DNA of 7,178 nucleotides. Source: Synergistaceae bacterium (GTDB lineage: Bacteria; Synergistota; Synergistia; Synergistales; Aminobacteriaceae). Location of the stretch: the NCBI GenBank assembly GCA_009778055.1, contig WRKN01000127.1, positions 1 to 7,178 of the forward strand, given 5' to 3'. Positions 1-5,661 of this stretch are shown in pieces; position 1 is the stretch's first letter; each line of letters starts with the position of its first letter. The translations under genes were made by a program, and so were the position numbers. The notes beneath the pieces are model-generated. The model was not told the origin of the DNA. It saw nothing but the letters and a program-made list of their open reading frames with translations, and ran no database searches.

Positions 1-250
1 GCCATTCCATCAGGGGAGTCTCTTCGCCGAGCCCCCGCAGCAATACCATGGCCGCGTGGGTGTGGGCATTCACAAAACCGGGCAGCACGGCCATTCGGCC
101 TCTCCCCTCGACAATTTTGTCGGCGGACGGATGCTTTTCCGACACGCCCATCACTGTTTGCACGCGCCCCTTGGAGACGAGAACATGCCCGCGCTGCGCG
201 CGTTCCCTCTCCCCGTCGAGAATAAAAACGTCTTTGAATAAGGTAGCCAT
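1..250 (-). CDS. mtaD: SAH/MTA deaminase, amidohydrolase superfamily (N-terminal part, cut by window edge)
   Basis: Only the first 83 codons are present; the gene continues past the left edge. The protein starts MATLFKDVFILDG, runs through the small beta-rich segment that opens amidohydrolases, and reaches LPGFVNAHTHAAMVLLRGL at residues 56-74. His63 and His65 of the HTH motif are the first two metal ligands of the amidohydrolase barrel. The PGFVNAHTH..MVLLRG.....PLMEW pattern is typical of the MtaD/SsnA group, which deaminates 5'-methylthioadenosine, S-adenosylhomocysteine or related adenosyl compounds to inosyl products in the cytoplasm. The ATG at 250 is preceded by GGAGGA (266-261) with 10 nt spacing. 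It lies 51 nt after the repeat-protein gene and two genes after ahcY, so a role in SAH disposal is likely. Exact substrate (MTA, SAH, 5'-deoxyadenosine, or another amidohydrolase substrate) cannot be settled from this fragment. Confidence 0.85.
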   Translation of the reverse strand, partial: MATLFKDVFILDGERERAQRGHVLVSKGRVQTVMGVSEKHPSADKIVEGRGRMAVLPGFVNAHTHAAMVLLRGLGEETPLMEW

Positions 251-301
251 GAGTTCAATTTCCTCCGTTAGGTCGATTTGCGTTCAACATACAGAGAGCA
301 C

Positions 302-691
302 TCAAGGCAACCCAGGCACAGGCCCGGGCAACCCAGGCACTGCCCCCGGCAAACCAGGTACAGCTCCGGGCAAGCCCGGCACTGCCCCCGGCAAACCAGG
401 CACTGCTCCGGGCAAGCCCGGCACTGCCCCCGGCAAACCAGGCACTGCTCCCGGCAAGCTCGGCACTGCCCCCGGCAAACCAGGCACTGCTCCCGGCAAG
501 CCCGGCAATGCTCCGGGCAAACCCGGCAATGCCCCCGGCAAGCCCGGCACTGCCCCCGGCAAACCAGGTATGGGGCCTGGTAAACCCGGCAATGCCGCAA
601 ATGCGGGCGTCATAGACGCAAGCGCCGTAAACAATACCGCCAAAGCAAGGGTCCGCAAATTCGTTCCACGGTTTTTATCTCTTTTTCTCAT
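302..691 (-). CDS. Secreted elastin-like heptad-repeat protein, function unknown
   Basis: I do not recognise this as a named family. The 129-residue product has a clear signal peptide: a basic start (MRKRDKNRGTNLR), a hydrophobic core (TLALAVLFTALA) and a likely cleavage after AFA at residue 32. Everything after it (97 residues) is a heptad series of the form AVPGLPG, with rare variants ALPGLPG, PIPGLPG, AVPSLPG and PVPGLP. The mature part contains only A, G, I, L, P, S and V: no charge, no aromatic, no Cys. Gly spacing alternates 3 and 4, so it is not a collagen triple helix; it resembles elastin-type PG turns. The ATG at 691 follows AAGGAG (708-703, 11 nt spacing), and that SD contains the ahcY stop, so translation is probably coupled. 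Signal peptide, SD, co-orientation and lack of overlap favour this frame over the opposite-strand frame, which also reads as repeats. Export to the periplasm or surface is inferred. Confidence 0.8.
   Translation of the reverse strand: MRKRDKNRGTNLRTLALAVLFTALASMTPAFAALPGLPGPIPGLPGAVPGLPGALPGLPGALPGLPGAVPGLPGAVPSLPGAVPGLPGAVPGLPGAVPGLPGAVPGLPGAVPGLPGAVPGLPGPVPGLP
305..587 (-). repeat. 21-bp tandem repeat array (13 full units) with 42-bp higher-order period
   Basis: Thirteen contiguous 21-bp units occupy 315-587, with a partial unit at 305-314. Five units (starting 336, 378, 420, 462 and 546 on the + strand) are identical and begin GGCACTGCCCCCGGCAAACC. Those at 336-482 alternate with a second version beginning GGCACTGCTCC, giving a 42-bp dimer period that suggests growth by duplication of two-unit blocks. 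Differences between the two versions fall at every third base. They are silent both in the minus-strand reading (GLPGAVP) and in the exactly opposite plus-strand reading (GTAPGKP), because wobble positions coincide, so this pattern alone does not pick the strand. The array encodes nearly all of the mature repeat protein. As the unit is a multiple of three, copy-number changes keep the frame. Confidence 0.95.
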
Positions 692-706
692 GTCGTTTCA
701 AACTCC

Positions 707-1957
707 TTACTCCCGCCAGCTTTTCATGTATTCGGCCTGCTCGGGAGTGAGCGCGTCTATCTTGATGCCGAGGGACGCCAGTTTGGATTCCATAACGGCC
801 CGGTCCGTTTCTTCCGGCACGGTATGGACTCCCGGCGGCATCTTGTTGGCGTACACGTGAAGCGCCGCCTCCAACTGCAGCGAAAAGCTCAAGTCCATTA
901 TCTCGATCGGATGCCCGTCGGCGCAGGCCAAGTTTGTGAGACGCCCCTCGCCCAACAGGTTCAGGCGTCTTCCGTCCTTCATGACATAGGTGTCGATATT
1001 GTCGCGCAGGCGTTCAACATGATCGGCCATGGCTTCGAGGTCGGGCTTGCATATCTCCACGTCGAAATGACCTGCGTTGCCGAGTACGGCGCCGTTTTTC
1101 ATCAGGGAGAAGTGACGCTTGTTTATGACGTTTATGTTGCCGGTCAGCGTCAGAAATATGTCGCCTGCCCTGGCCGCCTCTTCGAGCGGCATGACGTCGA
1201 AGCCGTCCATAAGGGCTTCACAGGCTTTGTGAGGGTCTATTTCGGTCACTATGACGCGCGCCCCCAGTCCGACAGCGCGCATGGCCACTCCCTTGCCGCA
1301 CCAGCCGTAGCCGATCACAACCACAGTACGGCCGGCTACGACCATGTTCGTTGTCCGCACCACTCCATCCCACACGGACTGCCCCGTGCCGTAGCGATTG
1401 TCGAACAGATACTTGCTCAGGGCGTCGTTGACCGATATAACCGGTATCTTCAAAACACCATCGGCCTGCATGGCCTTCAGGCGTTTTACCCCGGAGGTCG
1501 TTTCCTCCGACGCGCCCCTGACGCCGGGGATCATATCCTGATACTCCGTATGGAGCAGCGTAACGACGTCAGCTCCGTCGTCAATTATGACTTCGGGCTT
1601 AAAACTCAGCGCCTCACGAATGTAATCCATGTACTCGCCCGTCGCCATGCCGCGCCGGCTGAATACGTTAACTCCGCCTTCCGCAAGAGCCGCGCAGATG
1701 TCGTCCTGCGTGGACAACGGGTTGCTGCCGCAGGCGGCGACAGTGGCGCCAAGTCTGGTAAGGGTCAGCAAAAGGCACGCCGTTTTGGCCTCCAGATGCA
1801 GGCAGGCCGCTACGGTGACTCCTTTGAACGGCTGGCTTTCTCTGTACTTGTTTTCCAGGAAACAGAGAGACGGCATGTACTGCCGCGCCCACTCGATTTT
1901 TTTCGCCCCGTAATCCGCCTTGCCAATATCAGCGATTTTGTATTTAACCTTGCTCAA
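707..1957 (-). CDS. ahcY: S-adenosylhomocysteine (or S-inosylhomocysteine) hydrolase
   Basis: This NAD-dependent cytoplasmic enzyme splits S-adenosylhomocysteine into homocysteine and adenosine and relieves product inhibition of methyltransferases. The 416-residue protein has all the family marks: HLEAKTA at 54-60, DDGAD at 126-130, SEETTSGV at 150-157, NDALSKYLFDN at 177-187 (catalytic Lys182 and Asp186), the Rossmann motif GYGWCGKG at 216-223, GHFDVEI at 296-302 and LGEGRLTNLACADGHP at 335-350. It ends at ...EYMKSWRE and lacks the C-terminal Lys-x-x-x-Tyr tail of the eukaryotic and classical bacterial forms. It therefore belongs to the short type seen in archaea and Thermotoga. The start is TTG, preceded by GGAGGGG with 7 nt spacing; an ATG five bases upstream is out of frame and stops after two codons. 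It overlaps the end of xseA by 14 nt. The deaminase gene two positions downstream raises the possibility that the true substrate is S-inosylhomocysteine. Confidence 0.95.
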   Translation of the reverse strand: MSKVKYKIADIGKADYGAKKIEWARQYMPSLCFLENKYRESQPFKGVTVAACLHLEAKTACLLLTLTRLGATVAACGSNPLSTQDDICAALAEGGVNVFSRRGMATGEYMDYIREALSFKPEVIIDDGADVVTLLHTEYQDMIPGVRGASEETTSGVKRLKAMQADGVLKIPVISVNDALSKYLFDNRYGTGQSVWDGVVRTTNMVVAGRTVVVIGYGWCGKGVAMRAVGLGARVIVTEIDPHKACEALMDGFDVMPLEEAARAGDIFLTLTGNINVINKRHFSLMKNGAVLGNAGHFDVEICKPDLEAMADHVERLRDNIDTYVMKDGRRLNLLGEGRLTNLACADGHPIEIMDLSFSLQLEAALHVYANKMPPGVHTVPEETDRAVMESKLASLGIKIDALTPEQAEYMKSWRE

Positions 1958-3176
1958 AACATAACCCCTCCAAATTTATTTTTTCAATTTTCGCCTCAAC
2001 GCCGCCGTCCGAAAAGCGGACTTCCATGCAATCCCCCTCGGACAACGCCCCGGCGGACCGAACGCGTTTTCCACCCTGCTCGCAGACCGCAAAACCCCTC
2101 GCCATGACGGCAAGAGGGGACAGCGCGTTCAGCGCCGCCGCGCGAACATCCAATGCACCGCGCGCGGCGGCGGTTTTCATCTCCGCCGCCGAACGCAGCC
2201 TTCCGCGCGACGCGGCAAGCGACGCAGCCGACGACCGGAGACACAGCCGCGCCCGTGACCCCGCGAGGACGCGCGCGTGGCGCAGCCTGCCCCTGTGATC
2301 GGCAATTCGCTTTCTGACGCTGCGCTCCATGTTACCCCGAACGCCTAGAAGGCACTGCATAAGTTCGGTTCCGTCGGGAAATACGAGTTCCGCAGCCGCC
2401 GACGGGGTGGAGGCGCGCAGGTCCGCGGCCATGTCGCAAAGCGTCGTGTCGATTTCGTGTCCCACGCCCGTGACAACCGGCACGGGACAGGAACGCACAG
2501 CGCGTACCACCGTTTCGTCATCGAAGGGCACAAGATCCTCCCTGCTGCCTCCGCCGCGCACAAGCAGCACGCAGTCAAGCCCGGGAGTCGCCGACACCCT
2601 GTAGAAAGCGCGGGCTATTTCGGCCGGGGCCTCGATTCCCTGCACTTGAGCGCCCACAACAACTATGGCGCACGCAGGATAACGCCTTTTTGCTACCTGT
2701 ATGACGTCGAAAGCCGCCGCGCCGGTAGGGGAGGTTATTAACGCAACCTTGGCGGGGTAGGGAGGAAGGGCGCGTTTTAACCCCGGAGCGAACAGCCCCT
2801 CACGCTCGAGTTTTTCCTTCATTTCCTGACGCGCCCGCTCGATCGCGCCGTCACCGACCGGCACAAGACGCCGCGCGTAAAGCTGGTACGCGCCGCGCTG
2901 AGGATAAACGCTCACGCTGCCTTCCGCCAAAACGCTGTCGCCGTTATCCGGCCATTTAGGTATGAAGCCGGCATACTGCTTAAAAACAGCGCAGGCGATC
3001 CTGCTTTCCTTCCCCAGAAGGGTGAAGTAGCAATGACCGCTTGTATGTTTTTTCAATTCCGATATTTCACCGGCCACGACCACCGATTTAAGGGCGGCGT
3101 CGGACGTGAACATGTTTTGTATATGAAACGTCAGTTCATCAACCGTCAACTGAGTTTTTGGAAATCGCAACTGCAT
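1944..3176 (-). CDS. xseA: Exodeoxyribonuclease VII large subunit
   Basis: XseA is the catalytic subunit of exonuclease VII, which degrades single-stranded DNA from either end to short oligonucleotides in repair. In order the 410-residue protein shows: an N-terminal OB-fold ssDNA-binding region (about 1-105, with VVVAGEISELKKHTSGHCYFTL), the catalytic domain with ALITSPTGAAAFDVI (145-159), RGGGSREDLVPFDDE (207-221), GVGHEIDTTLCDMAADLRASTP (split across 237-258) and SAAAE (259-263), then an Ala/Arg-rich helical region (about 270-350), and the conserved C-terminal LSPLAVMARGFAV (352-364). It is somewhat shorter than the roughly 450 residues of E. coli and Bacillus forms, mostly in the helical part. 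ATG at 3176 has AGGTGA 8 nt upstream. It overlaps nusB by 38 nt and ahcY by 14 nt. The small subunit gene xseB, normally directly downstream, is not here. Confidence 0.96.
   Translation of the reverse strand: MQLRFPKTQLTVDELTFHIQNMFTSDAALKSVVVAGEISELKKHTSGHCYFTLLGKESRIACAVFKQYAGFIPKWPDNGDSVLAEGSVSVYPQRGAYQLYARRLVPVGDGAIERARQEMKEKLEREGLFAPGLKRALPPYPAKVALITSPTGAAAFDVIQVAKRRYPACAIVVVGAQVQGIEAPAEIARAFYRVSATPGLDCVLLVRGGGSREDLVPFDDETVVRAVRSCPVPVVTGVGHEIDTTLCDMAADLRASTPSAAAELVFPDGTELMQCLLGVRGNMERSVRKRIADHRGRLRHARVLAGSRARLCLRSSAASLAASRGRLRSAAEMKTAAARGALDVRAAALNALSPLAVMARGFAVCEQGGKRVRSAGALSEGDCMEVRFSDGGVEAKIEKINLEGLCFEQG
1965..1971 (-). promoter_or_regulatory. Shine-Dalgarno site fixing the TTG start of ahcY
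   Basis: GGAGGGG lies inside the last codons of xseA, 7 nt before TTG at 1957-1955. No in-frame ATG or GTG nearby has such a site, so the TTG start is well supported. The position inside xseA implies coupled translation. Confidence 0.8.
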
Positions 3177-3654
3177 GGTTTACGTCACCTGTCCTGCCGT
3201 CTTTTTCCATAAACTGCAATATCTTAGCAAGAACGCCGTTCACAAATTTGCCGGAGTCCTCTGTACCGAAAGCGCGGGCCAGCTCCACGGCCTCCGAAAT
3301 CGCGACGGCCACCGGAACTTCTTTCTTGAGAAATCCCTCGAAAATCGCTACCCGGAGCACCGCCCTGTCCACGGCAACCATACGCTCAAGCCGCCACCCG
3401 GTGACTATTCTCCGCATTATGTCATCTATTTCGGGACGCGCGCGCCATACCTCACGGCTCAAAAAAAACATGTAATTTTTGACGTCTTCGTCCATTTCCG
3501 TATCCGACGCAAACCCCCATTTGGTGAAAACCTCCAAACACTTGTCAATGTCTTGTTCGGGGCGGAGTTCCAGAGAATACAACAACTGCATTGCCAATTC
3601 TCTGGCGCGGCGGCGAACCTGAACGACGCGTTTTTTTTTAGGCGGCAAAGACAA
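3139..3654 (-). CDS. nusB: Transcription antitermination factor NusB
   Basis: NusB binds the boxA element of rRNA leader transcripts with NusE (ribosomal protein S10) and helps RNA polymerase read through. The 171-residue protein is somewhat longer than usual (about 140) because of a basic N-terminal extension and a C-terminal tail. Family marks are RRRARELAMQLLYSLEL (14-30), WRLERMVAVDRAVLRVAIFE (87-106) and VPVAVAISEAVELARAFGTE (113-132) followed by DSGKFVNGVLAKI (133-145). The start is TTG at 3654, with GGAGGT (3670-3665) 10 nt upstream overlapping the stop of the previous gene. A later start would remove the conserved RRRARE region. The third bases of codons 5-8 create an A9 run on the coding strand. 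The last 38 nt overlap xseA, and the nusB-xseA order is common in Firmicutes and related phyla. Confidence 0.96.
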   Translation of the reverse strand: MSLPPKKKRVVQVRRRARELAMQLLYSLELRPEQDIDKCLEVFTKWGFASDTEMDEDVKNYMFFLSREVWRARPEIDDIMRRIVTGWRLERMVAVDRAVLRVAIFEGFLKKEVPVAVAISEAVELARAFGTEDSGKFVNGVLAKILQFMEKDGRTGDVNHAVAISKNSVDG

Positions 3655-3662
3655 TAAAAAAA

Positions 3663-4157
3663 CTACCTCCGGGCTAAAGTGGGGAGAAAACCCATTTTTC
3701 TTCTCTTAATTACGGAAATGACAATCTTGGAGACAAACCACGCGGCAGTCCCCCAGAAAAGGGTCCAGAAAAGCCCCTTCCACCCAGCCATTAACTTGAA
3801 CACAATAAGCGTGACCGCCAACATCCACGTCAACGGACTCTGATAAACCGACGAGAGCGTTTCGCACAATTCCACCCCCGGCGAGCCGCTGTCAGCCCAA
3901 ATAACCCGCACGCTGAATCCCAGGGGAGCGATGATCGCGGCAAGACGTTCTTCAATTTCACTATTTCCACAACATTCCGTCGCCGCGCTGTTCGGTGACA
4001 ATACCAGCGTCATAGCGGCTTTTTCTCCTTCAGCGACAGATAAACTTCGGCATCTGCATTTACCCGACAATACACAATTTACGAAGTCGGAAAAACCGTC
4101 GCAATTCACCCTTATGCTGCCATGGGGAGTCCGTTTCCACAAAAAATACACTTTCAT
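3663..4157 (-). CDS. Small Cys-rich protein with C-terminal two-helix membrane anchor; possible Asp23 partner
   Basis: I do not recognise a named family. The 164-residue product (from ATG 4157) has a soluble N-terminal part (about 1-105) with seven Cys (19, 28, 34, 36, 62, 63, 98), then two probable membrane helices at about 107-123 (SPLTWMLAVTLIVFKLM) and 128-150 (GLFWTLFWGTAAWFVSKIV...), and a basic end (KRRKMGFLPTLARR) that should remain in the cytoplasm. The soluble part (GSIRVNCDGFSDFVNCVL ... IEERLAAIIAPLGFSVRVIW) loosely follows the strand-helix-strand order of Asp23-type domains, but I see no defining motif. Its ATG overlaps the TGA of the Asp23 gene (TGATG); a GTG one codon earlier is also possible. 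Coupling and membrane hairpin suggest it may anchor the neighbouring Asp23 protein, as AmaP does in Firmicutes, though with the opposite domain order. That role is inference. Confidence 0.75.
   Translation of the reverse strand: MKVYFLWKRTPHGSIRVNCDGFSDFVNCVLSGKCRCRSLSVAEGEKAAMTLVLSPNSAATECCGNSEIEERLAAIIAPLGFSVRVIWADSGSPGVELCETLSSVYQSPLTWMLAVTLIVFKLMAGWKGLFWTLFWGTAAWFVSKIVISVIKRRKMGFLPTLARR
3665..3670 (-). promoter_or_regulatory. Shine-Dalgarno site supporting the TTG start of nusB
   Basis: GGAGGT sits 10 nt before the TTG at 3654 and shares its final T with the TAG stop of the membrane-protein gene (CGG AGG TAG). The next in-frame ATG is codon 22, inside the conserved RNA-binding helix, so TTG is the best start. 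Confidence 0.65.
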
Positions 4158-4621
4158 CACTCCTCGTCCGGCGTTGCGTCGCGTTCCTCCTCCGGGGCTT
4201 CATCATGCGCGTCTTTTGAATCATCCGCGTATATACCCTGAACGTTGACGTTGACCGCCGTAACGGTATAACCCGTGTAACGCTCAAGATCCGTCTTGAC
4301 CTTTTCCTGAACGTCCCACACCAGGTCGGGGATACGGTAGCCATACTTGATTCGTATATAAACGTCCACAGTCGTCGCCGGTATTTTCCCGTCTTCAACG
4401 GATAATACGCGTATGCCGTCGCCGCTTTTGCGTCCTATTCCAAATTTGGAAACCAGCCCCATGCTGGCGAGTTGAATGTTGGATATGCCGGAAATAGTCT
4501 TTTTGGCCAACTCAATTATGACGTCGTCAGCTATACGGACGTTCCCCTCGAACTGGACTCCCCGGTGGGGCACATTCCCTTCGCCAAGCGTGTTTTTTTC
4601 GTCGGCGCGAATATTATCCAT
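4157..4621 (-). CDS. Asp23/Gls24 family envelope stress response protein
   Basis: The Asp23/Gls24 (DUF322) family comprises small cytoplasmic proteins, abundant under envelope or alkaline stress in Firmicutes, often held at the membrane by AmaP. The 154-residue product shows the family order: GNVRIADDVIIELAKKTISG (26-45), the variable middle, TTVDVYIRIKYGYRIPDLVW (83-102), then VQEKVKTDLERYTGYTV (104-120) and VTAVNVNVQGI (120-130). The tail after residue 131 is acidic (DDSKDAHDEAPEEERDATPDEE region) and probably disordered. ATG at 4621 is preceded by a GAGGAGGG site (4636-4629) 7 nt upstream. It lies 36 nt after the zinc-ribbon gene and shares one base with the start of the membrane-protein gene. 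Asp23 genes commonly precede nusB in Firmicutes, which matches this order except for the intervening small membrane protein. Confidence 0.93.
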   Translation of the reverse strand: MDNIRADEKNTLGEGNVPHRGVQFEGNVRIADDVIIELAKKTISGISNIQLASMGLVSKFGIGRKSGDGIRVLSVEDGKIPATTVDVYIRIKYGYRIPDLVWDVQEKVKTDLERYTGYTVTAVNVNVQGIYADDSKDAHDEAPEEERDATPDEE

Positions 4622-4657
4622 ACGCTTTCCCTCCTCGAAAATACCCTATGAACAAAA

Positions 4658-5077
4658 TCAAAGCGAACGGTTGAATTCCTCTCCGCAACTCGGGCAGACA
4701 AGCCTGTCGTTCTCCTTGCCTTCCTCGTATTTATAATAAAAAGAATACGCACAGGACGGGCACGTCATGGATATGTAACTTTCCGTGAGGCCCCCCAATT
4801 CATCCACGTCATCGCCGCTGTAGTCCTCGTCATCCGAATCTCCCAGCCCGACGGACTCCTCAAGGTTGTACACAGCTTCGTGAAGTTCGTCCATTTCTTC
4901 CGCCAGACTGTCGTAGTCCTCGCGTTGAAGTTCCAGGAGCTTTGTGTGCTCCTCCAGCTCCAGCGCCAAAGATTCAAGCGCCTCCGCTATGGCGTAGTAT
5001 ATCTTGGTCTCCTTCTCTTCCCGGGGCAAAAAATCAAGAAGCCCCCTAAGGTACGCTATACGTTCTTTGGAGTTCAC
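4658..5077 (-). CDS. CD1247-type protein with C-terminal zinc ribbon
   Basis: The 139-residue protein begins with ERIAYLRGLLDFL (5-17) and KIYYAIAEALESLALELEE (25-43), the helical N-terminal domain found in the CD1247-like family of Firmicutes and relatives. Helices continue to about residue 75, an acidic linker (LGDSDDEDYSGDDVDELGG, 78-96) follows, and a C-terminal zinc ribbon has Cys106-x-x-Cys109 and Cys128-x-x-Cys131. Length and domain order fit the family. The biochemical role is not known; the ribbon could bind nucleic acid or a partner protein. The start is GTG at 5077, decided by a near-perfect SD (AGGAGGTG, 5 nt spacing) that contains the efp stop. The gene sits 11 nt after efp and 36 nt before the Asp23 gene, so it should be co-expressed with both. 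Confidence 0.88.
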   Translation of the reverse strand: MNSKERIAYLRGLLDFLPREEKETKIYYAIAEALESLALELEEHTKLLELQREDYDSLAEEMDELHEAVYNLEESVGLGDSDDEDYSGDDVDELGGLTESYISMTCPSCAYSFYYKYEEGKENDRLVCPSCGEEFNRSL

Positions 5078-5082
5078 GTTCC

Positions 5083-5090
5083 CACCTCCT
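5083..5090 (-). promoter_or_regulatory. Strong Shine-Dalgarno site with embedded efp stop, sets GTG start
   Basis: AGGAGGTG lies 5 nt before GTG 5077-5075. The efp stop TAG (5091-5089) overlaps its first bases (TAGGAGGT), so ribosomes ending efp are placed at the next gene's start. Confidence 0.85.
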
Positions 5091-5661
5091 ATTTTTTCGC
5101 GCGTTCCAGATACAACCCCGTTCGGGTATCGACCACTATGACTTCCCCGGGTTCCACAAAAACCGGAACCGTTACTGTTATCCCTGTTTCGAGAGTGGCG
5201 GGCTTACCCCCGCCCGATACCGTGTCACCCTTGAAACTGGGAGGAGTATCGGTCACTTTCAGCGCCACGCTTTTGGGAAGCTCTATACCCATAATTCTGT
5301 CCTCAAAAACTTCGAGCTTGATCTCCATGTCTTCGACTAGATACTTCACGGCATTTCCAAGCGTCTCCGGAGAAATTGTCAACTGGTCGTACGTGGCCAA
5401 GTCCATGAAAACATAATCCGCTCCGTCTTTGTAGCTATATTGCGCGGGTTTTTCGTCGTAAATCACCCGCTCGAATTTTTCTTCCGGTTTAAACGAATTT
5501 TCGACCGCCGATCCGGTCTCGACATTGCGCAGTTTCGTGCGCACCACCGCGCCTCCCCGCCCCATCTTGTGGTGATCGAACTCCGCTATTTCCCAGATTG
5601 CGCCTTGCCATTTGAACTTCAATCCCACATAAAAATCGGTGGCGCTCACTATCTGTGCCAT
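5089..5661 (-). CDS. efp: Translation elongation factor P, Arg-tip variant
   Basis: EF-P binds stalled ribosomes between the P and E sites and promotes peptide bonds at consecutive prolines. The 190-residue protein has normal length and the three beta-barrel domains: KOW-like (about 1-65), OB (66-128, with DYVFMDLATYDQLTI at 82-96) and a C-terminal OB domain ending VEPGEVIVVDTRTGLYLERA (169-188). The loop that reaches the peptidyl-transferase centre reads HHKMGRGGAVVRTKL (30-44). It aligns with the usual HVKPGKGxA loop, so the tip residue is Arg35 where E. coli has the modified Lys34, and the Pro is Met33. ATG 5661 was chosen because homologues begin near MAQIVSATDF and GGAGGA (5675-5670) lies 8 nt upstream; the frame is open further upstream but that stretch is not EF-P-like. 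It is the first gene after the possible secretin terminator. No modification enzyme is encoded in the window. Confidence 0.97.
   Translation of the reverse strand: MAQIVSATDFYVGLKFKWQGAIWEIAEFDHHKMGRGGAVVRTKLRNVETGSAVENSFKPEEKFERVIYDEKPAQYSYKDGADYVFMDLATYDQLTISPETLGNAVKYLVEDMEIKLEVFEDRIMGIELPKSVALKVTDTPPSFKGDTVSGGGKPATLETGITVTVPVFVEPGEVIVVDTRTGLYLERAKK

Noticed and set aside
315..587. CRISPR array or regulatory iteron set
   Set aside because: Units abut without unique spacers, all are in frame within one protein, and no cas or replication genes are nearby.
268..600. Minus-strand Cys-rich frame (CRGQCRAC type) through the array, continuing past the repeat-gene stop
   Set aside because: It starts inside the repeats without SD or signal peptide. 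Unit-to-unit changes are silent in the GLPGAVP frame but alter residues here, so it is a shadow.
302..691. Collagen-like triple helix
   Set aside because: Gly does not recur every third residue; spacing is 3 then 4.
48..860. Long plus-strand open frame with GTAPGKPG repeats
   Set aside because: It overlaps the deaminase, the repeat gene and ahcY, lacks an SD and has no domain. It is open because the 21-bp repeat is a multiple of three, and it mirrors the minus-strand frame with wobble bases aligned.
824..2107. 427-codon plus-strand open frame opposite ahcY
   Set aside because: It lies antisense to an unmistakable ahcY and the end of xseA, with no recognisable domain; it reflects GC-rich codon bias.
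3613..3642. PPKKKRV in NusB resembling a nuclear localisation signal
   Set aside because: A basic N-terminal stretch is normal for an RNA-binding protein; the match is coincidental in a bacterium.
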